A stretch of 64,000 nt of DNA from Streptomyces ficellus (GCF_009739905.1 NZ_CP034279.1:1426001-1490000), one strand, 5' to 3'. Numbered from the stretch's first letter, positions 27,443-36,938 are shown. The notes: generated by a model not told the origin, from the letters alone. Made by a program: numbers and translations.

Positions 27443-28374
27443 TGACCACCGTCACCGACGTCCACGACACCGACAGCCCGTTCGCGCTGTCGCACCTGGA
27501 CTCGCTGGAGTCCGAGGCGGTGCACATCTTCCGCGAGGTGGCGGGCGAGTTCGAGCGGCCGGTGATCCTGTTCTCCGGCGGCAAGGACTCGATCGTGATG
27601 CTGCACCTGGCGCTGAAGGCGTTCGCGCCGGCCGCGATCCCGTTCTCGCTGCTGCACGTCGACACGGGGCACAACTTCCCCGAGGTCATCGAGTACCGCG
27701 ACCGCACGGTCGAGAAGCACGGGCTGCGGCTGCACGTCGCCTCGGTGCAGGAGTACATCGACGCGGGGAAGCTGCGCGAGCGCCCGGACGGCACCCGCAA
27801 CCCGCTCCAGACGGTGCCGCTGACCGAGGCCATCCAGCAGCACCGGTTCGACGCCGTCTTCGGCGGCGGGCGGCGCGACGAGGAGAAGGCCCGGGCCAAG
27901 GAGCGGGTGTTCTCGCTGCGCGACGAGTTCTCGCAGTGGGACCCGCGCCGGCAGCGGCCCGAGCTGTGGCAGCTGTACAACGGCCGGCACGCGCCCGGTG
28001 AGCACGTGCGGGTGTTCCCGCTGTCCAACTGGACCGAGCTGGACGTGTGGCAGTACATCGAGCGCGAGGGCATCGAGCTGCCGCAGATCTACTTCGCACA
28101 TGAGCGTGAGGTGTTCTCCCGCAACGGCATGTGGCTGACGGCCGGCGAGTGGGGCGGCCCGAAGGACGGCGAGCCGGTGGTCCGGCGGACGATCCGCTAC
28201 CGCACGGTCGGCGACATGTCCTGCACCGGTGCCGTCGACTCCGACGCCACCACGCTGGAGGCCGTGATCGCCGAGATCGCCGCGTCCCGGCTCACCGAAC
28301 GGGGCGCCACCCGCGCCGACGACAAGCTGTCCGAGGCCGCGATGGAAGACCGCAAGCGCGAAGGGTATTTCTAG
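27442..28374 (+). CDS. cysD: Sulfate adenylyltransferase subunit 2
   Basis: A 310-residue PP-loop ATP-pyrophosphatase fold protein; SGGKDS (near residue 45) is the pyrophosphate loop. With CysN it adenylates sulfate to APS. The downstream GGGRRDEEKARAKERVFS is a family hallmark. The ATG at 27442 overlaps the cysC stop as TGATG; an in-frame GTG one codon earlier is possible. It lies two bases before cysN. Confidence 0.94.
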   Translation: MTTVTDVHDTDSPFALSHLDSLESEAVHIFREVAGEFERPVILFSGGKDSIVMLHLALKAFAPAAIPFSLLHVDTGHNFPEVIEYRDRTVEKHGLRLHVASVQEYIDAGKLRERPDGTRNPLQTVPLTEAIQQHRFDAVFGGGRRDEEKARAKERVFSLRDEFSQWDPRRQRPELWQLYNGRHAPGEHVRVFPLSNWTELDVWQYIEREGIELPQIYFAHEREVFSRNGMWLTAGEWGGPKDGEPVVRRTIRYRTVGDMSCTGAVDSDATTLEAVIAEIAASRLTERGATRADDKLSEAAMEDRKREGYF

Positions 28375-28376
28375 AG

Positions 28377-29720
28377 ATGAGCACCACGAGCGAGCAGCTC
28401 GCCGACCTCTCGGCCACCACCCTGCTGCGGTTCGCCACCGCCGGTTCCGTCGACGACGGCAAGTCCACGCTGGTGGGCCGGCTGCTGCACGACTCCAAGT
28501 CGGTGCTGGCCGACCAGCTGGAGGCGGTCGAGGCGGCGTCGCTGAGCCGTGGCCAGGACGCCCCGGACCTGGCGCTCCTGACGGACGGGCTGCGGGCCGA
28601 GCGGGAGCAGGGCATCACCATCGATGTCGCCTACCGCTACTTCGCCACGCCCCGGCGGCGGTTCATCCTGGCCGACACGCCCGGCCATGTGCAGTACACC
28701 CGCAACATGGTCACCGGTGCCTCCACCGCCGAGCTGGCCGTGGTGCTGGTCGACGCCCGCAACGGCGTCGTCGAGCAGACCCGCCGGCACGCCGCGGTGG
28801 CCGCGCTGCTGCGCGTCCCGCACGTGGTGCTGGCCGTCAACAAGATGGACCTCGTCGACTACGCGGAGCCCGTCTTCGCGGCGATCGCCGAGGAGTTCAC
28901 CACGTACGCCTCGGAGCTGGGCGTCCCGGAGATCACCGCGATCCCCATCTCGGCGCTGGCCGGGGACAACGTGGTGGAGCCGTCCGCGAACATGGACTGG
29001 TACGGCGGGCCGACGGTGCTGGAGCACCTGGAGACCGTGCCGGTCAGCCACGACCTGACGGCCTGCCACGCCCGCTTCCCGGTGCAGTACGTGATCCGGC
29101 CGCAGACCGCCGAGCACCCCGACTACCGCGGGTACGCCGGTCAGATCGCGGCGGGTGCCTTCCGCGTCGGCGAGCAGGTGGCCGTGCTGCCGTCGGGGAA
29201 GACCTCCACGATCACCGCGATCGACGCGCTCGGCGAGAGCGTCGACATCGCGTGGGCGCCGCAGTCGGTGACGATCCGGCTGGCCGACGACATCGACATC
29301 TCGCGCGGCGACCTGCTCGCCCCGGCCGGTGACGCCCCGGCGACCACGCAGGACGTCGTGGCGACGGTGTGCCACGTGGCGGACCAGCCGCTGGCCGTCG
29401 GGCAGCGGGTGCTCCTGAAGCACACCACCCGTACGGTCAAGGCGATCGTCAAGGACATCCCGTCGCGGCTGACGCTGGACGACCTGTCCCAGCACCCGGC
29501 GCCCGGGCAGCTGGTCGCCAACGACATCGGCCGGGTCGTGGTGCGCACCGCCGAGCCGCTGGCGCTCGACACGTACGCCGACTCGCGCCGTACCGGCTCG
29601 TTCCTCCTCATCGACCCGGCCGACGGCACCACCCTCGCCGCGGGCATGGCCGGTGACGCGTTCGCCTCGGCGACGGCTCCCGTCGCCGCCGCGCAGGACG
29701 AGGAGGGCTGGGACTTCTGA
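28377..29720 (+). CDS. cysN: Sulfate adenylyltransferase subunit 1 (GTPase)
   Basis: A 447-residue EF-Tu-like GTPase that drives sulfate adenylation with CysD. The G1 motif GSVDDGKST is near residue 24, followed by EQGITIDVAYRYF, DTPGHVQYTRNM and NKMD. It lacks a C-terminal APS kinase domain, which is consistent with a separate cysC upstream. A possible short ORF starts within its stop codon. Confidence 0.94.
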   Translation: MSTTSEQLADLSATTLLRFATAGSVDDGKSTLVGRLLHDSKSVLADQLEAVEAASLSRGQDAPDLALLTDGLRAEREQGITIDVAYRYFATPRRRFILADTPGHVQYTRNMVTGASTAELAVVLVDARNGVVEQTRRHAAVAALLRVPHVVLAVNKMDLVDYAEPVFAAIAEEFTTYASELGVPEITAIPISALAGDNVVEPSANMDWYGGPTVLEHLETVPVSHDLTACHARFPVQYVIRPQTAEHPDYRGYAGQIAAGAFRVGEQVAVLPSGKTSTITAIDALGESVDIAWAPQSVTIRLADDIDISRGDLLAPAGDAPATTQDVVATVCHVADQPLAVGQRVLLKHTTRTVKAIVKDIPSRLTLDDLSQHPAPGQLVANDIGRVVVRTAEPLALDTYADSRRTGSFLLIDPADGTTLAAGMAGDAFASATAPVAAAQDEEGWDF

Positions 29721-29821
29721 TGGTGACCGACGTGTACGCCACCTTCGCGAAGGAGGGCGGCCGGGTGGGCAGCGGCCTCCTCGGCGCGGGGACCGGGGGT
29801 GTCGCGCGATGTGTCCGGTGA
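29720..29821 (+). CDS. Possible 33-residue ORF overlapping the cysN stop
   Basis: An ATG inside the cysN stop (TGATG) opens a 33-residue frame that begins MVTDVYATFAKEGG and then becomes glycine-rich, ending ARCVR. Translational coupling with cysN is possible but no family is recognised. It may be a small operon protein or a chance frame in the 236-bp gap before the lipoprotein gene. Confidence 0.3.
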   Translation: MVTDVYATFAKEGGRVGSGLLGAGTGGVARCVR

Positions 29822-29956
29822 CCGCCGCCCCCCGCCCCGCCCGGGCCGTCCGTGACCCCCGGGCCACCGAAGACCGACATCCGCCGACCTCCCGGCCGCC
29901 GCGTCCCTGACGAACAGGGGACGTGGGAGCCGGACCGACGAGAGGAACCCCCTCCC

Positions 29957-31069
29957 GTGCCTGCCACGTCCCGCACCGCGGCCCTGCGCCGCGGGCTCGC
30001 CGTTGCCGCCGCCCTGCCCCTGCTGATCGGCGCGCTCGCGTCGTGCGGCTACGGCTCCAAGGCCCCGAAGGACGAGAAGAAGGTGGCGGCCGAGGGCGAG
30101 AAGCTCTCCGCCGACCGGGTGAGACTCGGGTACTTCCCCAACCTCACCCACGCCACCGCCCTGGTCGGGGACCAGGAAGGCATCATCCAGAAGGAGCTGG
30201 GCGGCACCGAGCTGAAGGTGTCGACCTTCAACGCGGGTCCGTCCGAGATCGAGGCGCTCAACGCCGACTCGATCGACATCGGCTTCATCGGCCCCTCCCC
30301 CGCGATCAACGGTTACGTCAAGTCCCGGGGCAAGAACCTGCGGATCATCGGCGGTTCCGCGTCCGGCGGGGTGAAGCTGGTGGTGAACCCCGAGAAGATC
30401 AAGACCCTGGACGACCTCAGGGGCAAGAAGATCGCCACCCCGCAGCTGGGCAACACGCAGGACGTGGCGTTCCTCAACTGGATCAAGGAGCGCGGCTGGA
30501 AGGTCGACGCCCAGAGCGGCAAGGGCGACGTCTCCGTGGTCCGCACCGAGAACAAGGTCGCCCCGGACGCCTACAAGTCCGGTTCGATCGACGGTGCCTG
30601 GGTGCCGGAGCCGACCGCGTCCAAGCTGGTCGGCGAGGGCGCCAAGGTGCTCCTCGACGAGTCGTCCCTCTGGCCGGACAAGAAGTTCGTGATCACGAAC
30701 ATCATCGTGTCGCAGAGGTTCCTCGACGCGCACCCGGACGTCGTCGAGGCGGTGCTGCGCGGCTCGGTGAAGACCAACGCGTGGATCAACGCCAACCCGG
30801 ACAAGGCGAAGGACTCCGCCAACGCCCGGCTGGAGGCGCTCACCGGCAAGCCGCTGGGCGACAAGGTCATCGACCCGGCGTGGCCGTCGATCCAGTTCGT
30901 GGACGACCCGCTGGCCGCGACGCTCCGGGCGCAGGCCGGTCACGCGGTGGCCGCCGGTCTCCTGGAGGAGCCGGACCTGAAGGGCATCTACGACCTGAGG
31001 CCGCTCAACAAGGTCCTGAAGGCCGAGGGCAGGCCCGGGGTCGCCGACGCCGGTCTCGGCGTCAAGTAA
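29957..31069 (+). CDS. Sulfonate/nitrate-type ABC transporter substrate-binding lipoprotein
   Basis: A 370-residue lipoprotein with a signal peptide ending in the lipobox ALASC, so it is anchored outside the membrane. The body fits the SsuA/NrtA/TauA fold (RLGYFPNLTHATALVG, GFIGPSPAINGYV, GAWVPEPTASKLV). The neighbouring sulfur genes favour an organosulfonate or sulfate ester ligand over nitrate or taurine. The GTG at 29957 gives a proper signal peptide; the upstream in-frame region is not signal-like. Confidence 0.9.
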   Translation: MPATSRTAALRRGLAVAAALPLLIGALASCGYGSKAPKDEKKVAAEGEKLSADRVRLGYFPNLTHATALVGDQEGIIQKELGGTELKVSTFNAGPSEIEALNADSIDIGFIGPSPAINGYVKSRGKNLRIIGGSASGGVKLVVNPEKIKTLDDLRGKKIATPQLGNTQDVAFLNWIKERGWKVDAQSGKGDVSVVRTENKVAPDAYKSGSIDGAWVPEPTASKLVGEGAKVLLDESSLWPDKKFVITNIIVSQRFLDAHPDVVEAVLRGSVKTNAWINANPDKAKDSANARLEALTGKPLGDKVIDPAWPSIQFVDDPLAATLRAQAGHAVAAGLLEEPDLKGIYDLRPLNKVLKAEGRPGVADAGLGVK

Positions 31070-31111
31070 CCGTCCAGCAGCCCGATTCCCCGTTCCCAGG
31101 AGGTGACGACC

Positions 31112-31900
31112 ATGGCCACGACCTTCGCCAAGGCCGAGGACCGTGTCGCGGTGAGCCACGCGGCCCGTATCGCGCACGTCTCGAAGTCCTATCCCGGACC
31201 CACCGGCCGGCAGCTGGTGCTCGACGACATCTCGCTCGATGTCGCCCCGGGCGAGTTCGTCACCCTCCTGGGGGCCTCGGGGTGCGGCAAGTCCACGCTC
31301 CTGAACCTGGTGGCGGGGCTCGACCGGCCGACCGCGGGGTCCATCGAGACCCCCGGCGGCCGGCCGGCGCTGATGTTCCAGGAGCACGCGCTGTTCCCGT
31401 GGCTGACGGCAGGCAAGAACATCGAGCTGGCGCTGCGGCTGCGCGGCGTGCCGAAGAACGAGCGGCGCGGTGAGGCGGAGCGGCTGCTGGAACTGGTGCG
31501 GCTGGGCGGGGCGTACGGCAAGCGGGTGCACGAGCTGTCCGGTGGCATGCGCCAGCGGGTGGCCCTGGCGCGGGCGTTGGCGCAGGACAGTGACCTGCTG
31601 CTGATGGACGAGCCGTTCGCGGCGCTGGACGCGATCACGCGTGACGTGCTGCACGACGAGCTGACGCGCATCTGGCGCGAGACGCGGCTGTCGGTGCTGT
31701 TCGTCACCCACAACGTGCGCGAGGCCGTGCGGCTGGCCGAGCGCGTGGTGCTGCTGTCCTCCCGGCCCGGGCGGATCGCCCGGGAGTGGCGCATCGACAT
31801 CCCTCAGCCGCGCCGCATCGAGGACGCCGCCGTCGCGGAGCTGTCCCTTGAGATCACCGAAGAACTGCGTGGGGAGATCCGCCGCCATGGCCAGCACTGA
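31112..31900 (+). CDS. ssuB: ABC transporter ATP-binding protein, SsuB type
   Basis: A 262-residue ABC ATPase with Walker A GASGCGKST, Q-loop MFQEHALFPW, signature LSGGMRQRV and Walker B LLLMDEPFAALD. The ATG at 31112 has AGGAGG at the right distance. It overlaps the permease gene by 14 bp. It powers the sulfonate-type transporter with the lipoprotein and permease on either side. Confidence 0.92.
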   Translation: MATTFAKAEDRVAVSHAARIAHVSKSYPGPTGRQLVLDDISLDVAPGEFVTLLGASGCGKSTLLNLVAGLDRPTAGSIETPGGRPALMFQEHALFPWLTAGKNIELALRLRGVPKNERRGEAERLLELVRLGGAYGKRVHELSGGMRQRVALARALAQDSDLLLMDEPFAALDAITRDVLHDELTRIWRETRLSVLFVTHNVREAVRLAERVVLLSSRPGRIAREWRIDIPQPRRIEDAAVAELSLEITEELRGEIRRHGQH

Positions 31901-32783
31901 GACGACGACCGGGGCCGTCGCCAAGACGGACGACCTGGCCGGCCTGGAGGCGGGGCTGGACGCGCTGGAGACGGTGCAGGCGCGCCGGACGCCGGTGCGC
32001 GAGGTCCTGGTGAAGAAGGTCCTGCCGCCGCTGGTGGCCGTGGCGCTGGTGCTGGTGGTGTGGCAGCTCCTGGTGTGGGCCGAGGTCACCGACGCGTACA
32101 AGCTGCCGCCGCCGTCCGCGGTGTGGGACAGCCTGGCCACCATGTGGCTGGAGGGCACGCTCCTCGACGTGCTGTGGACGAGCGTGTCGCGGGCGTTGCT
32201 CGGTTTCCTGATGGCGCTGGCCATCGGTACGCCGCTGGGTCTGCTGGTGGCGCGGGTGCGGTTCGTCCGGGCGGCGATCGGGCCGATCCTGTCGGGTCTC
32301 CAGTCGCTGCCGTCGGTGGCGTGGGTGGCGCCGGCGGTGCTGTGGCTGGGGCTCAACGACTCGATGATGTTCGCGGTGATCCTGCTGGGCGCCGTGCCGT
32401 CGATCGCCAACGGCCTGGTGTCGGGGGTGGACCAGGTGCCGCCGCTGTTCCTGCGGGCGGGGCGGACGCTGGGCGCGACCGGTCTGCGGGGCGCCTGGCA
32501 CGTGGTGATGCCCGCGGCGCTGCCGGGCTACCTGGCGGGCCTGAAGCAGGGGTGGGCGTTCTCGTGGCGTTCGCTGATGGCCGCCGAGATCATCGCGTCC
32601 TCGCCCGAACTGGGCCTGGGCCTGGGGCAGCTGCTGGAGAACGGCCGCAACAACATCGACATGCCCGGCATCTTCCTGGCGATCCTGCTGATCCTCGTGG
32701 TCGGTATCGCCATCGACCTGTTGATCTTCAGCCCCCTGGAGCGGGCGGTCCTGCGCCGTCGCGGTCTCCTCGTCAAGAGCTGA
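31887..32783 (+). CDS. ssuC: ABC transporter permease, SsuC type
   Basis: A 298-residue permease with about six transmembrane helices and the EAA-like cytoplasmic loop GRTLGATGLRGAWHVVMPAALPGYLAG that contacts the ATPase. The first 45 residues are cytoplasmic and charged. It overlaps ssuB and precedes the chelatase gene by 10 bp. Confidence 0.91.
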   Translation: MASTETTTGAVAKTDDLAGLEAGLDALETVQARRTPVREVLVKKVLPPLVAVALVLVVWQLLVWAEVTDAYKLPPPSAVWDSLATMWLEGTLLDVLWTSVSRALLGFLMALAIGTPLGLLVARVRFVRAAIGPILSGLQSLPSVAWVAPAVLWLGLNDSMMFAVILLGAVPSIANGLVSGVDQVPPLFLRAGRTLGATGLRGAWHVVMPAALPGYLAGLKQGWAFSWRSLMAAEIIASSPELGLGLGQLLENGRNNIDMPGIFLAILLILVVGIAIDLLIFSPLERAVLRRRGLLVKS

Positions 32784-32793
32784 GCGTTCCGTC

Positions 32794-33531
32794 ATGAACC
32801 GTCCGGTCCTTCTCGTCATCGCCCACGGCAGCCGTGACCCGCGGCACGCCGCGACCGTGCACGCCCTGGTGCGGCGCGCGGGCCGGCTGCGCCCGGGTGT
32901 CCGGGTGGAGACGGCGTTCCTGGACTTCAACGTGCCGTCGGTGCCGTCCGTCCTGGAACGGCTGGCCGCCGAGGGCGTGCGCGACGTGGTGGCCCTGCCG
33001 CTGCTGCTGACGCGCGCCTTCCACGCCAAGGCCGACATCCCGGCCGTCCTGCGGGAGGCGCCCTCGTGCCTGCGGATCCGGCAGGCGCCGGTGCTGGGCC
33101 CCTCGCCGCTGCTGGTCGCGGCGCTGGAGCGGCGGCTGTACGAGGCGGGGCTCACGCCCGCCGACAAGCGCTCGACCGGGGTCGTCCTGGCCTCGGCGGG
33201 CTCCACCGACCCGGAGGCGATCGCAGTGATCGCTGAAATGGCGCGGGAGCTGCGGCACACCGGTTGGTGCGCCGTGCGGCCTGCGTTCGCCTCCGCATCC
33301 CTTCCCCGCACCGAGGACGCGGTGCGGGCACTGCGGGAGGACGGGGTCCGCCGGGTGGCGGTCGCCCCGTACGTCATCGCGCCGGGCCGTCTGCCCGAGC
33401 GGATCGCCGCCGGCGCCGCCGGCGCGGACGTGCTGGCGGACGTGCTCGGCCCGTCGCCGGAGCTGGCGCGGCTGCTGCTGGAACGGTACGACGAGACGCG
33501 CGCCGCCGGGCTGCGGGCGGTCGCCGCGTAG
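32794..33531 (+). CDS. Sirohydrochlorin chelatase (CbiX/SirB-like)
   Basis: A 245-residue two-repeat chelatase. The N-terminal LLVIAHGSRDPRHAATVHAL holds the conserved HGSxDP catalytic motif, and PLLLTRAFHAKADIP has the second histidine. It would insert iron into sirohydrochlorin to make siroheme, the cofactor needed by the sulfite reductase at the start of this operon. The metal (iron rather than cobalt) is inferred from context. Confidence 0.88.
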   Translation: MNRPVLLVIAHGSRDPRHAATVHALVRRAGRLRPGVRVETAFLDFNVPSVPSVLERLAAEGVRDVVALPLLLTRAFHAKADIPAVLREAPSCLRIRQAPVLGPSPLLVAALERRLYEAGLTPADKRSTGVVLASAGSTDPEAIAVIAEMARELRHTGWCAVRPAFASASLPRTEDAVRALREDGVRRVAVAPYVIAPGRLPERIAAGAAGADVLADVLGPSPELARLLLERYDETRAAGLRAVAA

Positions 33532-33551
33532 GACGCCCGGGGTGGACGGGC

Positions 33552-34103
33552 TCAGTCGCGGGTGAGTTCCACCAGTTTGCGGACGGTGTTCCAGTTGCGG
33601 GTGGTAGCCGTGACGCCCTTGACGAGGGCGGGGCGGGAGAGTGCCTCGGCGAGCTTGGAGCGGCCCAGCCCCTCGGGTGTGTACAGGTAGACGGCGCGGT
33701 CGCCGAGCCGGAACGCCTCGGGGAGGAAGGCTTCCTGGTCGAGGCCGGCGAACCGGTCCGGGTCGGCGGGCCCGGAGAGGTAGGTGACGTGGAGCTGCCT
33801 GCCTTCGAGCCCGGCCGCGGGAAAGGGGCACGCGTCGGCGACGGCGCGCAGGTAGGGGCCGCCGCGGACCAGGCAGTCGACGCGGAAGCCGAAGTGCTCC
33901 TCGATGGCCGCCTCCAGTGCGGTGGCCAGGGTGTCCTCGTCGGCGCCGGAGGCGCTGGTGAAGGCGGCGTTGCCGCTCTGGAGGTACGTCGTGACGTCGC
34001 TGTGGCCCAGTTCGGCGAGCAGGGTGCGCAGTTGTGCCATGGGGACCTTCTTGTGGCCGCTGACATTGATCCCGCGCAGCAGGGCGGCGTACCTCGTCGT
34101 CAT
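33552..34103 (-). CDS. DUF1697 family protein
   Basis: A 183-residue protein of the DUF1697 family, recognisable from the N-terminus YAALLRGINVSGHKKVPM and the following YLQSGNAAF. Function is unknown. I use the ATG at 34103; an in-frame GTG two codons upstream is possible. It converges with the chelatase gene and has a hairpin just upstream on the other side. Confidence 0.85.
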   Translation of the reverse strand: MTTRYAALLRGINVSGHKKVPMAQLRTLLAELGHSDVTTYLQSGNAAFTSASGADEDTLATALEAAIEEHFGFRVDCLVRGGPYLRAVADACPFPAAGLEGRQLHVTYLSGPADPDRFAGLDQEAFLPEAFRLGDRAVYLYTPEGLGRSKLAEALSRPALVKGVTATTRNWNTVRKLVELTRD

Positions 34104-34116
34104 GGTCACACCATAA

Positions 34117-34157
34117 GGCGGCCGCCGTGCCCCGTGGGGGAGGGCACGGCGGCCGCC
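34117..34157 (-). terminator. Perfect 16-bp hairpin, likely protease gene terminator
   Basis: GGCGGCCGCCGTGCCC (34117-34132) pairs exactly with GGGCACGGCGGCCGCC (34142-34157), with a 9-base loop. It lies 19 bp beyond the stop of the S8 protease on the minus strand and just before the DUF1697 promoter. It has no T-tract, like many Streptomyces terminators. Confidence 0.72.
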
Positions 34158-34176
34158 GGTCAGCGGGCCGCGTCGG

Positions 34177-35376
34177 TCACTCGACGACCTTCAGCAGCTT
34201 GTTCGGCGTGCCCTGGCTGGGGTTGGAGATCTTGTCGGCCGTGGCACCGTCGGTGAGGGCCTTGGCGACCTGCTCCGGGGTGGCGTCCTGGTGGCCCGCC
34301 AGGTAGACGGCCGCGGCGCCGACGACGTGCGGCGTCGCCATGGACGTGCCGGAGATGGTCTTCGTGCCCTCGTCGCTGTCGTTCCAGGTCGAGGCGATGT
34401 CCGAGCCAGGGGCGTAGATGTCCACGACCGAGCCGAAGTTGGAGAAGTCGGACTGCTGGTCGTCCTTGGTGGACGAGGCCACGGTGATGGCCTCGGGGAC
34501 GCGGGCCGGGGAGCTCTGCCCGGCGTCCGAGGACTCGTTGCCGGCGGCGATGCCGAAGGTGACGCCGGAGGCGATGGCCTTCTTCACGGCCTCGTCGAGG
34601 GCCGGGTCGGCGCCGCCGCCCAGGCTCATGTTGGCGACGGACGGGCCCTGGTGGTTCTTGGTGACCCAGTCGATGCCCGCGACGACCTGCTCGGTGGTGC
34701 CCGAGCCGTTGTCGTCGAGCACGCGGACGGCGACGATCTTCGCCTTCTTGGCGACTCCGTGCGAGGCGCCGGCGATGGTGCCCGCGACGTGGGTGCCGTG
34801 GCCGTTGCCGTCGCTCGCGTCGTTGTCGTTGTCGATGGCGTCGAACCCGGAGGTCGCCCGGCCCTCGAAGTCCTTGTGGCTGACGCGCACACCGGTGTCG
34901 ATGACGTACGCGGTCACGCCCTCGCCCGCGCCGTCGGGGTAGGTGTACTTGCTGTCACCGGCGGTGTCGGCCTGGTCGACGCGGTCCAGGCCCCACGACG
35001 GCGGGTTGTCCTGGGTGGCGCTGATGCTGAACTTCTTGTTCTGCACGACCTTGGCGACGGCCGGGTCGGCGGCGAGGCGCTTGGCCTCGGTCTGCGACAG
35101 GCCGGCGGCGGAGAAGCCGTTGACGGCCGAGGTGTAGTTGCGCTGGAGCTTGCCGCCGTACTCCTCGGCGAGCTTCGCCTTGTCCGCCTTCTCGTCCAGC
35201 AGGACGATGTAGCTGCCGGAGACGGCGCCTTCGGCCCCGAGGCCGTAGACCGTTCCTTCGGCGGGTGCGGGTGCGGGCGCCGCGCCCGCGTGGGCCGCGC
35301 CGAAGGCCGTGAGGCCGGCGACGACAGCTGTGGCGGCGGCGAGCCGAACTCCGCGTGCGCGCTTGTGAGTTGCCAT
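34177..35376 (-). CDS. Secreted S8 (subtilisin-family) serine protease
   Basis: A 399-residue preproprotease. A signal peptide (about residues 1-31) and an inhibitor I9-type propeptide (SYIVLLDEKADKAKLAEEYG onward) precede the catalytic domain. The triad is Asp160 (VIDTG), His193 (GNGHGTHVAG) and Ser345 (GTSMATPH), with oxyanion Asn280. It resembles extracellular proteinase K-like alkaline proteases of Streptomyces. I use the ATG at 35376; a longer in-frame start lacks a better signal. Confidence 0.94.
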   Translation of the reverse strand: MATHKRARGVRLAAATAVVAGLTAFGAAHAGAAPAPAPAEGTVYGLGAEGAVSGSYIVLLDEKADKAKLAEEYGGKLQRNYTSAVNGFSAAGLSQTEAKRLAADPAVAKVVQNKKFSISATQDNPPSWGLDRVDQADTAGDSKYTYPDGAGEGVTAYVIDTGVRVSHKDFEGRATSGFDAIDNDNDASDGNGHGTHVAGTIAGASHGVAKKAKIVAVRVLDDNGSGTTEQVVAGIDWVTKNHQGPSVANMSLGGGADPALDEAVKKAIASGVTFGIAAGNESSDAGQSSPARVPEAITVASSTKDDQQSDFSNFGSVVDIYAPGSDIASTWNDSDEGTKTISGTSMATPHVVGAAAVYLAGHQDATPEQVAKALTDGATADKISNPSQGTPNKLLKVVE

Positions 35377-35673
35377 GAAGAGGGGTCTCCTCGTCATCAA
35401 GTTGTGTGGGGGGTTTGCCCTCCGGTGAGAAATCCACCGGGGGGTGATTCGAAACCCTGGTCGATTGATGCGCGCAGATCAAGGCCTTCACATACTCGTG
35501 ACTTACTCAACAAACTTCCTTAATAACAAATCACCCCAGCGCGGCGTTTTTTGCGGCAACGCGGCGTGGCACGGCCCAAATGGCCATGCCACGTGACGTT
35601 TTGCGAGCTGTTGTTGCGGCGACGGTCCACGAACGGACGGCCGCCGCGGTCCTCGCGCGACGGTCCGGTGACC
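35377..35673. other. Intergenic region with an AT-rich patch and hairpin
   Basis: No gene is seen. A locally AT-rich patch near 35500-35530 (TTCCTTAATAACAAATCAC) probably belongs to the protease promoter. A hairpin lies at 35565-35593. Confidence 0.45.
35565..35593. terminator. Hairpin with CGTGGCA/TGCCACG arms
   Basis: A 7-bp stem, one mismatch and a 4-bp stem (GGCC/GGCC) close a 5-base loop. It lies about 80 bp beyond the glycosyltransferase stop. A T6 run is on the left side in the plus strand. It may terminate transcription or be an operator; no proof either way. Confidence 0.4.
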
Positions 35674-36882
35674 CTACGAGCGGCCTCCGCGCGGGAGGTC
35701 CGCCTCGATGAGGTCCGCCGCGCGCTTCGTACCGCCCTCGGCGGCCATCCGGCGCCGGATGTCCTCCGCACGGCGCGCCACCTCGGGGTCGGCCACCAGC
35801 TCCAGCACCGCCGCCCGCAGGGCCTCGGCCGTGGCGTCGGCCATCGGCAGGTGGCGGGCGACCCCGAGCGAGACCAGCATGTCGGCGTTGCCGAACTGGT
35901 CGACGGCCTGCGGGACGGCGACCATGGGCGTGCCGGTGGCGAGGCCCTCCTGGCTGCCGCCCGCGCCCGCGTGGGTGATGAAGGCGTCCGCCTGACGGAG
36001 GATCGCCAGCTGCGGCACCCAGTCGTGCACTTCCACGTTGGCGGGCAGCGTGCCGAGTTCGGCGGGGTCGACGTGCTTGCCGATCTGGAGGACGACGTGC
36101 CAGCCGGCCAGGTCGCCGAAGGCTTCGGCGCAGGCGCGGTAGAACTCCGGCTGCTTGGTGAAGGACGAGCCGAGCGAGACGAGCAGGACCCTCTCCGCTC
36201 CCGCCGGGCGCTGCCACTCCCCCTGCTCGGCGCGCTCGCCCTGGCAGGCGCCGACGAAGGTGAAGACGGACCGGTCGACCCGCTCGGCGTTCGGCTGGAG
36301 CACCTCGGGGATCAGCACGACGGCCTTGCGGGGCCGGGCGATGAGCCGGTCGGGGTGGGTGTCGACACCGTTGCCGGTGAGCCACTCCTCGAAGCGCGCG
36401 TAGTACGCCTTGCCGCGCTCGGACGCCTTGACTTCGGCGAACATCGGTTCGGCGACCTCCTCCTCGTACCCCTCCCAGGGAACGAGGTTGGGCCAGAGGG
36501 CGACGGCGGGCACGCCCCAGCGGTGGGCGAGGACGGGGGCCGGATAGCCCGTGATGTCGTGGATCACGAGGTCCGGCTCGTCCCCCGCGAAGGCCTCCGC
36601 CAGCTGGGGCAGCGCCTGGATGGCGTCGTCGAGGAACGGCTCGATGTTGTCGATCAGTTCGGTGCCCCACGCCTCGGGGTCGTCGTCGGTCGGCAGGGTC
36701 GAGGTGTAGATCACGGGTTCCGCGCCGGTCTCGGCGACCTTGTCCGCGAAGGATGCGGGGATCGCGTAGCTGACGCGGTGGCCCCGGGCGACGAGCTCCC
36801 GGATCACTTCGATGCTCGGGTTGACGTGCCCGTGGGCGGCGATGGAGAACATGGCGATGTGGGCACGATCGGGTGAGGTCAT
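35674..36882 (-). CDS. OleD/MgtA-type macrolide glycosyltransferase
   Basis: A 402-residue GT1 enzyme very similar to OleD of Streptomyces antibioticus, which inactivates macrolides by transferring glucose from UDP-glucose to the desosamine 2'-hydroxyl. The N-terminal [16 protein letters not shown] holds the catalytic histidine, and the C-terminal [16 protein letters not shown] is the nucleotide-sugar site. The phrases [17 protein letters not shown] and [15 protein letters not shown] also match OleD. No macrolide synthesis genes are nearby, so it likely gives self or foreign-drug resistance. A 14-bp perfect palindrome lies just upstream. Confidence 0.9.
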   Translation of the reverse strand: MTSPDRAHIAMFSIAAHGHVNPSIEVIRELVARGHRVSYAIPASFADKVAETGAEPVIYTSTLPTDDDPEAWGTELIDNIEPFLDDAIQALPQLAEAFAGDEPDLVIHDITGYPAPVLAHRWGVPAVALWPNLVPWEGYEEEVAEPMFAEVKASERGKAYYARFEEWLTGNGVDTHPDRLIARPRKAVVLIPEVLQPNAERVDRSVFTFVGACQGERAEQGEWQRPAGAERVLLVSLGSSFTKQPEFYRACAEAFGDLAGWHVVLQIGKHVDPAELGTLPANVEVHDWVPQLAILRQADAFITHAGAGGSQEGLATGTPMVAVPQAVDQFGNADMLVSLGVARHLPMADATAEALRAAVLELVADPEVARRAEDIRRRMAAEGGTKRAADLIEADLPRGGRS

Positions 36883-36900
36883 GTGTGGCACCCTAACGAG

Positions 36901-36914
36901 ACGAGACGTCTCGT
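36901..36914. promoter_or_regulatory. Perfect 14-bp palindrome, TetR-like operator
   Basis: ACGAGACGTCTCGT is a perfect palindrome 19 bp upstream of the glycosyltransferase start, with a further ACGAG half directly before it. It has the size and form of a TetR-family operator and overlaps where RNA polymerase would bind. No TetR gene is adjacent in the window. Confidence 0.55.
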
Positions 36915-36938
36915 GCAACTAATTTCCGCCTGGGCCCC

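Noticed and set aside
29141..32410. A 1089-codon open frame on the minus strand
   Set aside because: It is antisense to cysN, the lipoprotein, ssuB and ssuC; all have strong family matches on the plus strand.
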